NCBI RefSeq assembly: GCF_017948245.1
Contig: NZ_CP072866.1
Location: forward strand, 62,001 to 126,000
Length of the DNA: 64,000 nt
Direction of reading: 5' to 3'
Origin: Rhizobium sp. NLR16a
GTDB lineage: Bacteria; Pseudomonadota; Alphaproteobacteria; Rhizobiales; Rhizobiaceae
In this document: piece after piece, positions 1 through 8,082 of the stretch
Layout: each line of letters begins with the position of its first letter
How positions within the stretch are numbered: position 1 is the first letter of the stretch
Program-made: the position numbers and the translations under genes
Notes under the pieces: generated by a model
Seen by the model: only the letters and a program-made list of their open reading frames with translations
What the model was told of the DNA's origin: nothing
The model's database searches: none

Positions 1-545
1 TCGATGACGCCCTCGCCGGCAACGTCGCCGTCCAGTATGGCGGGTTTGCCCGCCTTGCCAGCTGCGATCAGCGCCCGCAGTGCAAGCTTCGGCCATCGGA
101 CATCGACAAGCACCGCATCGAAAGCAGACATCTCCTGCTCGGTGACCAGCCTCACTGTATTGTGGAGCCGCTCGTCGTAGAAAGGCACGATCAGGCGTTC
201 GCCTTGATCATCGATGAGGATCGTCGAGACGGCCGAGCGGGCGCCCTGCACAACCGTCATGCCGCTCGTGTCTATGCCGTCATTCCCGAGGTCGGAAAGG
301 ATGCGTTCGCCCGTCGTATCGTTGCCAACCGCGCCCCAGAGGCTGGCATAGCCGCCAAGCCGGGCGACTGCGAATGCCGCACTCGACGCCATGCCTTCGG
401 CGACCTGCAGCATCCCATAGGGCAAGATCTTGCCCTGGCCCGTGGGCAATGAGCGAACGCGGAACAGGGTGTCGAGCACCGCCGCGCCGATGCAGAGCAC
501 GCGGCGTGGCGGACCTGGCGGCGGGCCGAAGGCAGAGGAAGTCAT
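1..545 (-). CDS. PfkB-family sugar kinase, N-terminal part (cut by window edge)
   Basis: The frame starts at an ATG at 545 and runs off the left edge, so only about 181 residues are visible. They match the N-terminal half of PfkB/ribokinase-family kinases: a first strand with GAAVLDTLFRV, a GGYASLWGAVGNDTTGE segment near residues 65-80, and an IDTSGM stretch after it. The ATP-binding GAGD motif would lie outside the window. The gene starts 19 nt after the MalG-type permease and is the last visible member of the operon that begins with the DapA-like aldolase. A kinase plus aldolase suggests catabolism of a keto sugar acid; the substrate is not known. Confidence 0.85.
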   Translation of the reverse strand, partial: MTSSAFGPPPGPPRRVLCIGAAVLDTLFRVRSLPTGQGKILPYGMLQVAEGMASSAAFAVARLGGYASLWGAVGNDTTGERILSDLGNDGIDTSGMTVVQGARSAVSTILIDDQGERLIVPFYDERLHNTVRLVTEQEMSAFDAVLVDVRWPKLALRALIAAGKAGKPAILDGDVAGEGVI

Positions 546-564
546 CGGCGGTCGTCTCACATGC

Positions 565-1380
565 TCACTTGACGGCGCCTGCCGTCAGACCGGCGACGAT
601 CTGCCGTTGCGCAAACACGGTCAGGATCAGCACCGGCAAGGTGACGATCAGCGCGGCTGCCGCGAGCGGTCCCCAACTGACCTGTTCGAAAGACAGCATA
701 TTGTAGACGGCGACCGGCAGCGTGCGTGTCTCGCGGCTCGCGAGCACGATGCCGAAGACGAAATTGTTCCAGGAGAAGATCACCGACAGGATGAAGGCGA
801 CGACGATGCCGGGCCTCGCAATCGGCAGGGCGACCAGGCGGAAAACCTGCCAGGGCGTCGCGCCGTCGATGCTTGCCGCCTCCTCCAGCTCCATCGGCGT
901 CGTCTCGAAATAGCCGATCATGATCCATACGACGATCGGCACGGTGACGACGAGATGGATGATGATCTGCGGCATCAGCGTACCGAGCAGATTCAGCCAT
1001 TGGAACAGCAGGAAGAGCGGAATGAGAAAGGACAGGCCCGGCGTCATGCGCGCGATCATGATGACCATCGCCGACTTCTCCGCCTTCAGACGCGCGATGC
1101 CGTATCCGGCCGGCACGCCGATCAACAGCGCCAGAAGCGTAGCGGCACCCGTCACCAGCAGTGAATTCCAGAGATAGAGGAAGAAGTTGTTCTCCTCGAA
1201 GACCTTCACATAGTTCGACCAGGCGAAACGTTCCGGGATGAAGATCGGCGGATAGGCGCCGTTGTCGATCTCATATTTCAGCGACAGCGAGATCATCCAG
1301 AGGAAGAACAGCACGACCGGCGAGATCATCACCAGCGCGACGAACAGCAGTCCGATGCGGTCGAGCGTCTTGCGCTTCAT
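565..1380 (-). CDS. CUT1 sugar ABC transporter permease (MalG type)
   Basis: This 271-residue inner-membrane protein is one of two permeases of a carbohydrate importer. It has about six hydrophobic segments, starting near residues 10-33. The cytoplasmic EAA loop that docks on the ATPase is visible around residues 167-191 (EEAASIDGATPWQVFRL). Its start overlaps the stop of the upstream permease by one base, so the two are translationally coupled. No ATPase gene for this system is visible; it may lie beyond the left edge or be shared with another CUT1 system such as the one at 9.6-10.6 kb. Confidence 0.93.
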   Translation of the reverse strand: MKRKTLDRIGLLFVALVMISPVVLFFLWMISLSLKYEIDNGAYPPIFIPERFAWSNYVKVFEENNFFLYLWNSLLVTGAATLLALLIGVPAGYGIARLKAEKSAMVIMIARMTPGLSFLIPLFLLFQWLNLLGTLMPQIIIHLVVTVPIVVWIMIGYFETTPMELEEAASIDGATPWQVFRLVALPIARPGIVVAFILSVIFSWNNFVFGIVLASRETRTLPVAVYNMLSFEQVSWGPLAAAALIVTLPVLILTVFAQRQIVAGLTAGAVK

Positions 1381-2318
1381 CAGCGTGCCTCCCCGTCGGA
1401 CCAGTTGACGCGCTGCCGGATCATCATCAGGACGATGGAGAGCAGCACGATGAGGATGAAGAAGACGACCGCCATGGCGGAGCCATAGCCGATGTCGTAA
1501 TAGGCGAACGCCGTATTGTAGAGATAGATGTTAATCGTTTCCGATGCCGTTCCGGGACCGCCCTGGGTCATGGCATAGATGATGTCGAAGCTCTTCACCG
1601 CATCGATGCTGCGGATGATCACGGCGATCATCAGGAACGGCGCGATCATCGGCAGCGTCAGATAGCGGAATTTCTGCCAGACATTGGCGCCGTCGATCTC
1701 AGCGCTCTCGTAAGGTTCGCGCGGAACCGCGGCCAGGCCGCCGAGCACGATCAGCATGACGAGTGGCGTCCACTGCCAGCTTTCGACCAGGACCAGCGAG
1801 GGAATGACGCTGCGCTGATTGTAGATCCACTCCTGCGGGCCGATGCCGACGAAAGAGAGGAGATAGTTGAGCACGCCGAGTTGCGGATGGTACATCATCG
1901 TCCAGACGAGCGCGATGGCGACGGGCGTCGCCATCATCGGCATCACGAATATGCCTCGAATGAGGCCGCGCAGCGGGAATTGGGCATCGAAGATCAGCGC
2001 GGCGAGCGTCCCCAGGAAAAGGGGAACCACCACGGAAAGCGTCGTATAGAGCACCGTATGCCACAGTGACTCCCAGAAGCGCACGTCGGTGGCGAGTCTG
2101 ATATAATTGTCCAGCCCCGCAAAGACCTGCGACTGGCCGAGCGTCCAGCTGTTGACGCTCATCCACACCGTAAACACCCATGGAAAGACGATGACGGCTG
2201 AGATGACGATGAGCGCCGGGATGACGAATGGCCAGTAGTTGGGAGCAAACCGATCCGGTTTGCTCCTTCCTTTCGACGCCTTGGCCATAGCGGCCGTTTC
2301 GATGCCTGCCGAGGCCAT
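1380..2318 (-). CDS. CUT1 sugar ABC transporter permease (MalF/UgpA type)
   Basis: This 312-residue membrane protein partners the MalG-type permease downstream. A basic N-terminus (KASKGRSKPDR) precedes the first membrane segment near residues 30-50, as is usual for MalF-type subunits. An EAA loop (YESAEIDGANVWQKF) lies near residues 204-218. Both ends overlap neighbouring genes by a single base, which shows tight coupling with the binding-protein gene before it and the permease after it. The transported sugar cannot be read from the sequence. Confidence 0.93.
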   Translation of the reverse strand: MASAGIETAAMAKASKGRSKPDRFAPNYWPFVIPALIVISAVIVFPWVFTVWMSVNSWTLGQSQVFAGLDNYIRLATDVRFWESLWHTVLYTTLSVVVPLFLGTLAALIFDAQFPLRGLIRGIFVMPMMATPVAIALVWTMMYHPQLGVLNYLLSFVGIGPQEWIYNQRSVIPSLVLVESWQWTPLVMLIVLGGLAAVPREPYESAEIDGANVWQKFRYLTLPMIAPFLMIAVIIRSIDAVKSFDIIYAMTQGGPGTASETINIYLYNTAFAYYDIGYGSAMAVVFFILIVLLSIVLMMIRQRVNWSDGEAR

Positions 2319-3646
2319 TATCCCTCGCTTTTCGCCAGGACGGGTTCGAATTGTGCCGTCGCCGTCTTCAGTTCGGTTTCAGGATCGGCGCCGCCGATCA
2401 TGTTGGTGAGACCGACGCCATAGATGTCGCGGAACTCGGTGACCGGAATGATGACCGGCAGGGCGAGCTGCGAGATCTTGCCGGAGCCGGCAACGGCATC
2501 CAGCCATGTGCCCGGCATCTTGACGCCTTCGCGGACCTTGGCGTCCTCAAGTACGGACTGGCGGAACGGAACGCCGGCACCGGCCTGCAGCAGGCGAGCG
2601 CCCATGTCGTGCGAAATCGCCCATTGGCAGAACAGGTAGGCGGCTTCCTTTTTCTGGCTTGCCGCGACCACACCGAGGCCGTCGCCGAACGTGCCTGCGG
2701 CTTGCGCCTTGGGTCCTTTCGGCATGATGCCGTAACCGACCTGGCCGACGACGCGCGACTTTTCCGGATTCTCGATCGGCGGGGCGAAACCGACGCCATC
2801 GAGCCACATGCCGATCTTGCCTTGCAGGAAGGCCGACTGCGCCTCGGCCCAGTTGAAGCCGGAGACGCCGGGAGGGGCGGTCTTGGTCATCAGCCTCTGG
2901 TAAAGCTTGGCCGCATCGATCGCTTCCGGTGACGTCGTGCGCAGCTTGCCGTCCGGGCCGAGCGGGCTCGAGCCATAACCGAGCAGCAGCGTCGTCCAGA
3001 CCGGCGTGTTGGCGTTCTTCAGGCCTCGGGCGACGAAGCCGTAGGTGTTGGTCGACGGGTCGGTAAGCGCTTCGGCCGCACTTGCCAGTTCTTCGAAGCT
3101 CTGGGGATAGGCAAGCCCCTTCTTCTCGGACAGCGCCTTGTTCCAGTAGATGATCCAGTAATCGACCGAGAAGGGAAGGGAGCGCAGAACGCCGTCGCTA
3201 TCCTTGGCGAAGGCGAGGCCTGCTTCGGCGAAGTCGCTTTCCGTGAGAGACGGTTCGGTCAGCGAGGCGTCCTTGAGGAAGCCGCTGATATCGGCAAGCC
3301 AGCCGCCTTTCTCGAACTGCCGCTTCTGGACGTGGTAGCTGAGGTGCACGACGTCGAAGCTCGGCTTGCCGGAGCTGAGCTCGATCGTCGTCTTCTGGCG
3401 CTGCTGCTGTTCGGGCGTTGCCTCGGCATTGACCTTGATGCCGGTGAGTTCCTCGAACTCGGACAGGTACTTGGTCAGGATTTCGCTACGCGGGCTCTTG
3501 ACCAGATTGACCTCAAGCGTGGTTCCGGCAAAGCGCTTCCAGTCGACCGCGGCGGCGGCCGGGCGCATACCGAGCATGCTGCTCGCCCCGAGCGCGGCCG
3601 TACCCGCCAGAAATTCTCTGCGCGACGGATTGAAGAATGATGGCAT
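2318..3646 (-). CDS. ABC transporter periplasmic sugar-binding protein (family 1), Tat signal
   Basis: This 442-residue solute-binding protein supplies the CUT1 importer. The N-terminus carries a twin-arginine signal (SRREFLAGTAALGASS) followed by an alanine-rich cleavage region ending near residue 33, so export of the folded protein by Tat is likely. The body has the family-1 pattern: LVKSPRSEILTKYLSEFEE near the N-terminus and IYWNKALSEKKG in the middle. It sits between the GntR regulator and the permeases. Unlike the other two ABC operons here, there is no intergenic hairpin after this gene because the permease start overlaps its stop. Confidence 0.92.
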   Translation of the reverse strand: MPSFFNPSRREFLAGTAALGASSMLGMRPAAAAVDWKRFAGTTLEVNLVKSPRSEILTKYLSEFEELTGIKVNAEATPEQQQRQKTTIELSSGKPSFDVVHLSYHVQKRQFEKGGWLADISGFLKDASLTEPSLTESDFAEAGLAFAKDSDGVLRSLPFSVDYWIIYWNKALSEKKGLAYPQSFEELASAAEALTDPSTNTYGFVARGLKNANTPVWTTLLLGYGSSPLGPDGKLRTTSPEAIDAAKLYQRLMTKTAPPGVSGFNWAEAQSAFLQGKIGMWLDGVGFAPPIENPEKSRVVGQVGYGIMPKGPKAQAAGTFGDGLGVVAASQKKEAAYLFCQWAISHDMGARLLQAGAGVPFRQSVLEDAKVREGVKMPGTWLDAVAGSGKISQLALPVIIPVTEFRDIYGVGLTNMIGGADPETELKTATAQFEPVLAKSEG

Positions 3647-3703
3647 GTGAGTCCTCCTCCTTTTGCGCCGGCGATCTCCTCACCTCCGGCTGCTTATTCC
3701 CGA

Positions 3704-4363
3704 TTAGATCCTCAGCGCACGATCCCTTGCACCGTTGATGTGTGCGACAAGGCTGTTGACGGCGTCCTCCACCGACCGGCGCTCGATCGCCTCGAGCACC
3801 TTCAGGTGCTCGCCCATCACGGGTCCGACGTGACCGTCGATGCGAAACCGGTCCTGGCTGATCAGGCGCATCTTGATCGAGTTCACGCGGTAGGCGTTCG
3901 AGATGATGGTATTTCCAAGCGCATCGATAAAGGCGTCGTGCATGCCCCAGTCGACGGCCTGCGCGTGCAGCTCCAGTTCATGCGACGCGTTGCCGCTTCG
4001 AATGGCGTCGGCGATATCCCGGTGCTGTTTCAGGAGATTTGCGATCGTCTCGTCCGAGGCGGATTTGGTAAACAGCGCCACGGCCTCCTTCTCCAGGAAG
4101 ACGCGCAGCTGGAACGCCTCGCGAATGAGGTTGAGATCGATGTGAGCGATCTGCAAACCTCGCTGCGGCACGGTCTTGATCAGCCCCTCCGCCTCAAGCC
4201 TCGGGATGAGCTCCCGGATGGCGCCAAGCGTCAGCCCGGTCAGCTCGACGAGCCGGCGCTGCGACACGAACTGGCCCGGACGCACGTCACGGGCCAGCAG
4301 GTGGCGCGTGAAACTTGCATAGGCCTTTTCCCGCAGTGTCGGCTGCTCTTCCGTTTCGTTCAT
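3704..4363 (-). CDS. GntR-family transcriptional regulator (FCD domain)
   Basis: The protein of about 219 residues has a winged-helix N-terminus (VSQRRLVELTGLTLGAIRE, then RLEAEGLIKTVPQRG) and an all-helical C-terminal ligand-binding domain typical of the FadR/FCD branch. The ATG at 4363 is chosen because GGGGGAGG lies just upstream; an upstream ATG at 4381 is possible, and a longer frame to 4483 would run into the aldolase gene. It lies inside the operon between aldolase and transporter genes, so it probably controls this operon in response to a sugar-acid intermediate. That role is inferred from context. Confidence 0.9.
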   Translation of the reverse strand: MNETEEQPTLREKAYASFTRHLLARDVRPGQFVSQRRLVELTGLTLGAIRELIPRLEAEGLIKTVPQRGLQIAHIDLNLIREAFQLRVFLEKEAVALFTKSASDETIANLLKQHRDIADAIRSGNASHELELHAQAVDWGMHDAFIDALGNTIISNAYRVNSIKMRLISQDRFRIDGHVGPVMGEHLKVLEAIERRSVEDAVNSLVAHINGARDRALRI

Positions 4364-4388
4364 CGCCTCCCCCGCAAACATGGCTGAC

Positions 4389-5273
4389 CTATGCGGCTTT
4401 CGATTGAAAAAGACGGTCAAAAGCAAGGGCAAGCTGTGCCTGCGCTTCGCCGGATAATGAAACGAGCGGCGGACGAACCGCAACCCAAATCTCCTCCAAG
4501 GTCGTACGCGCGATCATCGTCTTCACGGCCGGAATGACTGGGTGTTTCAGCAATTCAAGGACGAAATCGGCAACGCGAGTATCGTCCCTGCCCTCTTCGG
4601 CCACCGGCTTGAGTTCGCGGGGCACAAAATTCGCCATGCCCGATATGGCGCCCTGGCCGCCAAGCCGCACGGCCCTTGCGAGGTGCCGCTCGTCCCCGAC
4701 CAGGATGATGAGATCACTATGCGCTTTAAGAAGCGCCTCCGTATAGGGCCAGTCGCCGGAGGAATCCTTGACGCCTGTGACGATATGGGGAAAGGCGGTC
4801 CGCAGTCGGCCGATCAGCGACACGCTCAGCGGCACCATGGTCACGGAGGGAAGATTGTAGACGATGATATCGCGGGCCTTGTCGCCCAACAGGGCGAATA
4901 CGGCTGAGAACCACTGGAAGACGCCGTCGTCGCTGACGTTCTTGAAATAGGACGGCGGGGCAAGAAGGATGTTGCGGGCGCCCAGGGAAAGAGCCTGACC
5001 GGCCTGCATCGCCGCATCCTCTGCGGCATCGACCAACACGCCGACGATGATGTTGCCCGGTGCGATGCCGGCATCGAGAAAGGCTGCCACTATGCGTTCC
5101 CGTTCGCCATTCCCGATGGAAGACCCCTCACCTGTCGTCCCGAACAGCGTCACGCTGGAGCACCCGGCGGCAAGACAGCGCCGCGCTTGCGCGATCATCG
5201 CCTCGATCGCAATATTGCCATCGCTATCGAACGGCGTGGCGAGAGCGACGGAGAGCCCGAATCTTGATGCCAA
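4389..5273 (-). CDS. DapA/NAL-superfamily aldolase (dihydrodipicolinate synthase family)
   Basis: This 294-residue TIM-barrel protein belongs to the DapA / N-acetylneuraminate lyase superfamily. Visible marks are LFGTTGEGSSI near residues 44-54, the YNLPSVTMVPLS segment with the conserved tyrosine, and VTGVKDSSGDW with the Schiff-base lysine. No ATG fits: the frame begins with TTG at 5273, preceded by GGGAGG eight bases upstream. The neighbours (sugar importer, GntR regulator, PfkB kinase) argue for a catabolic 2-keto-3-deoxy-sugar-acid aldolase or dehydratase rather than lysine biosynthesis. The exact substrate is unknown. Confidence 0.88.
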   Translation of the reverse strand: MASRFGLSVALATPFDSDGNIAIEAMIAQARRCLAAGCSSVTLFGTTGEGSSIGNGERERIVAAFLDAGIAPGNIIVGVLVDAAEDAAMQAGQALSLGARNILLAPPSYFKNVSDDGVFQWFSAVFALLGDKARDIIVYNLPSVTMVPLSVSLIGRLRTAFPHIVTGVKDSSGDWPYTEALLKAHSDLIILVGDERHLARAVRLGGQGAISGMANFVPRELKPVAEEGRDDTRVADFVLELLKHPVIPAVKTMIARTTLEEIWVAVRPPLVSLSGEAQAQLALAFDRLFQSKAA

Positions 5274-5540
5274 CTTTGTTCCTCCCGGCTAATGAGTCAA
5301 GTGTAGCGGACTGACATGTTAGTTGTAAAGAGTTGATCGTATCGGTCGTGGCGGAGGCTCTCTTGGCACAATATTGCCAGTGGCTGTAAAGCAGACGAAA
5401 CTCGTTTCTCTGGAAAGTACGGCTTTAGTAGCAAAAACGGCCAATGGTGGGGCCTGCCTTTAATGACGACAGATGAAAGCTTTCGTCACGTCGACAAATG
5501 TGCTACTGAGTAGCAAACTCGGCTCGATGGAGATAAACCG
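5274..5540. other. Intergenic region between aldolase operon and parDE
   Basis: This 267-bp divergent region must hold the promoter of the minus-strand aldolase/ABC operon and that of the toxin-antitoxin pair. The only clear structure is the palindrome at 5501-5515, and a related half site (TAGTAGCAAAA) near 5427. I see no coding sequence in it. Confidence 0.6.
5501..5515. promoter_or_regulatory. Palindromic operator candidate upstream of parD
   Basis: TGCTACTGAGTAGCA is a perfect inverted repeat (6-bp arms, 3-bp centre) ending 25 bp before the parD start. A half copy, GTAGCAAA, lies about 80 bp further upstream. ParD-type antitoxins usually bind palindromes at this position to repress their own operon, so this is the best autoregulation site. 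Binding is inferred. Confidence 0.6.
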
Positions 5541-5816
5541 ATGAGTGTCAAGTCGTCGATCTCGCTGACCGACCAGCAGGACGCGTTTGCCCGGTCGCTG
5601 GTGGAGAGCGGCCGGTATTCCAGCATGAGTTCCGTTCTTCAGCAGGGCCTAGAGCTTCTCCGCGTAAAGACGGAAAGCGAGACCGTCGAAACGGCAGCGC
5701 TTCGCGAATTAATCCAGCGGCGTTTGAACGGCCCGAGGATTTCCACGACGGAAATGGAAAGCCGCGTCGAGACAATGATCGACCGGAAGCGGCGGGCTGA
5801 TCGTGTGGACCCTTGA
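5541..5816 (+). CDS. parD: ParD-family antitoxin
   Basis: This 91-residue protein is the antitoxin of a type II toxin-antitoxin pair. The N-terminal ribbon-helix-helix (SVKSSISLTDQQDAFARSLV) would bind the operator as a dimer. The charged C-terminal part (residues ~55-91) would wrap the toxin. The motif YSSMSSVLQQGLELL is typical of ParD proteins. Its last 14 bases overlap the toxin gene, the normal arrangement for coupled translation. A palindrome 25 bp upstream is a likely autoregulatory site. Confidence 0.9.
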   Translation: MSVKSSISLTDQQDAFARSLVESGRYSSMSSVLQQGLELLRVKTESETVETAALRELIQRRLNGPRISTTEMESRVETMIDRKRRADRVDP

Positions 5817-6147
5817 ATATTCCGAGGATGTCGAACGCGATTTTGAGTTGATTTTTGATCATCTCTTCGACTCCTATGTCGAACTCGGAGACTCGCCTGA
5901 CGAGGCTTTGGAGCGTACCGCTGAACGAATCCGTAAATCGCGTGTCGAAATCGACCGTCTCGTCGATACGCCTTATATCGGGACATTGCGCCCCGACATT
6001 TACCCTGGCATCCGTTTTCTTCGGAGGGACAAGACGGCGGTCTGGTTCTTGCCCGTAGAAAATAATCGCAAGATCGTTATTGCTGCGATTTTCTACGGTG
6101 CTCAGGACCATATCAGACATATGCTTGCGCGTATGCTGGCGAGATAA
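5803..6147 (+). CDS. parE: ParE/RelE-superfamily toxin
   Basis: This 114-residue toxin partner starts at a GTG (GTGTGGACC) inside the end of parD. It has the RelE/ParE fold signature: an N-terminal strand-helix (LEYSEDVERDFELIFDHLF), a basic centre (RIRKSRVEIDRLV) and the C-terminal GIRFLRRDKTAVWF hairpin followed by IVIAAIFYGAQD. ParE members poison DNA gyrase while RelE members cleave mRNA; the ParD-type partner favours ParE. The gene is full length with no frameshift, so the module is probably active. Confidence 0.88.
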   Translation: MWTLEYSEDVERDFELIFDHLFDSYVELGDSPDEALERTAERIRKSRVEIDRLVDTPYIGTLRPDIYPGIRFLRRDKTAVWFLPVENNRKIVIAAIFYGAQDHIRHMLARMLAR

Positions 6148-6163
6148 GGTTGAAGGGTTCAGA

Positions 6164-7063
6164 TCACTCCTTCACCGCGCCTGTCATCGAAGACACATAA
6201 TAGTCGACGAAGAACGAATAGAGGATAGCGACCGGCAGCGAGCCGAAAAGCGCACCCGCCATCAGCGATCCCCATTCGAAGACGTCGCCGCGCACCAGTT
6301 CGGTCAGGACGCCGACCGGAATGGTCTTGTTCTCAGAGGACTGGATGAATGTCAGCGCGTAGATGAACTCGTTCCAGGAGAGCGTGAAGGCGAAGATGCC
6401 GGCCGAGATCAGGCCCGGCACGGCAAGCGGCAGGATGATCTTGACCAGGATCTGCCAGCGGTTGGCACCGTCCACCAGCGCGCTTTCCTCGAGCTCGAAC
6501 GGGATCGAGCGGAAATAGCCCATCAGCAGCCAGGTGCAGAAGGGAATGAGGAACGTCGGATAGGTGAAGATCAGCGCCAGCCGCGAATCGTAGATGCCGA
6601 GCTTGAAGACGATGAAGGCGAGCGGGATGAACAGGATCGACGGCGGAATAAGATAGGCGAGAAAGATGACGAGGCCGATCTGGCGCGAGCCGGTGAAGCG
6701 CACACGCTCGATCGCATAGGCGCCGAACACCGAGGCGACCAGCGACAGCGCCGTCGACCCCACGGCCACCAGCATCGTGTTCCACAGCCACCCGGGATAG
6801 GATGTCTCGAGGAAGAGGTACTTGATGTGGTCGAGCGTCGGCCCGACCACCCAGAAGGGGCTGTAATTGTTGTAGTCGGTCAGCTGTTCGTTCGGCTTCA
6901 CGGCGGTGATCGCCATCCAGTAGAAGGGAAAGAGCAGCACGAAGACGAAGACGGCCATCGGCAGGTAGAGCATCGCCACGCGCCGCGGCAGGCGGTTCAG
7001 ATAGCTCATGCCCTCGGCATTGTCGGTCAGGACCTCATCGGCGGGTTTGAGATTGGTCGACAT
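6164..7063 (-). CDS. CUT1 sugar ABC transporter permease (MalG type)
   Basis: This 299-residue permease is the last gene of the six-gene operon that begins with the DenD-like dehydrogenase. Six membrane segments are apparent. The EAA loop (FELEESALVDGANRWQIL) is near residues 195-212. It follows the MalF-type partner after 10 bases and ends close to the end of parE, which converges on it. The importer has all its subunits in this operon. Confidence 0.93.
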   Translation of the reverse strand: MSTNLKPADEVLTDNAEGMSYLNRLPRRVAMLYLPMAVFVFVLLFPFYWMAITAVKPNEQLTDYNNYSPFWVVGPTLDHIKYLFLETSYPGWLWNTMLVAVGSTALSLVASVFGAYAIERVRFTGSRQIGLVIFLAYLIPPSILFIPLAFIVFKLGIYDSRLALIFTYPTFLIPFCTWLLMGYFRSIPFELEESALVDGANRWQILVKIILPLAVPGLISAGIFAFTLSWNEFIYALTFIQSSENKTIPVGVLTELVRGDVFEWGSLMAGALFGSLPVAILYSFFVDYYVSSMTGAVKE

Positions 7064-7073
7064 GGTTTGCTCC

Positions 7074-8000
7074 TCAATCCTGTCCGCCCTGCTGCCATTT
7101 GCGGCGTTGCAGACCGAAGAAACTGAACATGATGGCGCCGAGCAGGAAGGGTATCATGGCGACGGCGATGGCCGCCCCCTCGCCGAGCTGCCCGCCCGGA
7201 ATGCCGCGCTGGAAGGAGAGTGTGGCCATCAGATGCGTGGCGTTAACAGGCCCGCCCTTGGTCAGCACGTAGATCAGCTGGAAATCCGTGAAGGTGAAGA
7301 GCACTGAGAAGGTCATGACGACGGCGATGATCGGTGTCAGCATCGGCAGCGTCACATAGCGGAAGCGCTGCCAGCTCGTGGCGCCGTCGAGCGAGGCCGC
7401 CTCCTGCAGCGAGGCCGGAATGGTCTGCAGGCCGGCAAGCAGCGAGATCGCCACGAAGGGGATGCCGCGCCAGACATTGGCGACGATGACCGATATCCGC
7501 GCATTGGTGGGATCACCGAGGAAGTTGATCGGCGCGCTGATCAGCCCGAGCTTCATCAGCGACCACGAGATGATCGAGAACTGGGAATCGTAGATCCACC
7601 AGAAGGCCAGCGCCGAAAGCACCGTCGGCACCACCCACGGCAACAGCACGATCGCTCGAAAGAAGGATTTGAACGGAAGGTGCTGGTTCAGGAGCAGCGC
7701 CAGCCAGAGGCCGAGCGCGAATTTCAGCGCCGAGGCGATGACCGTGTAAAGAATGGTGTTGAAGACCGACAGCCAGAAAACCGCGTCATCGGCCAGGAAC
7801 TCATAGTTCTCCAGGCCGACGAAGATGCCGTCCCGGCCGATCCGCGTGTCGGTAAAACCAAGCCAGACGCCGAGCCCCAGGGGATAGGTGAGAAAGCAAA
7901 CAAGGAACACCGCAGCCGGCAGCATGAAGAGGAAGCCGAGCACGTTGTTGTTCTGCATCAGCGAGGGGCCGCGCTTATCCCCCGAGTTCAAGGTCGACAT
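7074..8000 (-). CDS. CUT1 sugar ABC transporter permease (MalF type)
   Basis: This 308-residue membrane permease has a first transmembrane segment around residues 22-45 and an EAA loop (LQEAASLDGATSWQRFRY) near residues 204-221. It follows the binding-protein gene across an 82-bp gap that is largely filled by a strong hairpin at 8039-8066, and it is coupled to the MalG-type gene downstream. It forms the channel with that partner and is powered by the ATPase encoded at 9564-10631. Confidence 0.93.
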   Translation of the reverse strand: MSTLNSGDKRGPSLMQNNNVLGFLFMLPAAVFLVCFLTYPLGLGVWLGFTDTRIGRDGIFVGLENYEFLADDAVFWLSVFNTILYTVIASALKFALGLWLALLLNQHLPFKSFFRAIVLLPWVVPTVLSALAFWWIYDSQFSIISWSLMKLGLISAPINFLGDPTNARISVIVANVWRGIPFVAISLLAGLQTIPASLQEAASLDGATSWQRFRYVTLPMLTPIIAVVMTFSVLFTFTDFQLIYVLTKGGPVNATHLMATLSFQRGIPGGQLGEGAAIAVAMIPFLLGAIMFSFFGLQRRKWQQGGQD

Positions 8001-8038
8001 TGCTTATCTCCAGATTGCATTCAGTCCTTGAGGAGCTC

Positions 8039-8066
8039 GCGGCATGCCGGATACCAGGCATGCCGC
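8039..8066 (-). terminator. Intercistronic hairpin between binding-protein and permease genes
   Basis: GCGGCATGCC and GGCATGCCGC form a perfect 10-bp stem around an 8-base loop, between the stop of the binding-protein gene and the start of the permease gene. There is no T-run after it, so it is more likely an mRNA-stabilising or partial attenuation hairpin than a full terminator. Such hairpins commonly keep binding-protein mRNA more abundant than permease mRNA. Confidence 0.6.
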
Positions 8067-8082
8067 ATGTCCCGGCTCCGGA

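Noticed and set aside
5348..5375. Additional ATTGC element near 5365 and 35777
   Set aside because: These are single ATTGCC copies without a partner 23 bp away, so they do not fit the LysR element.
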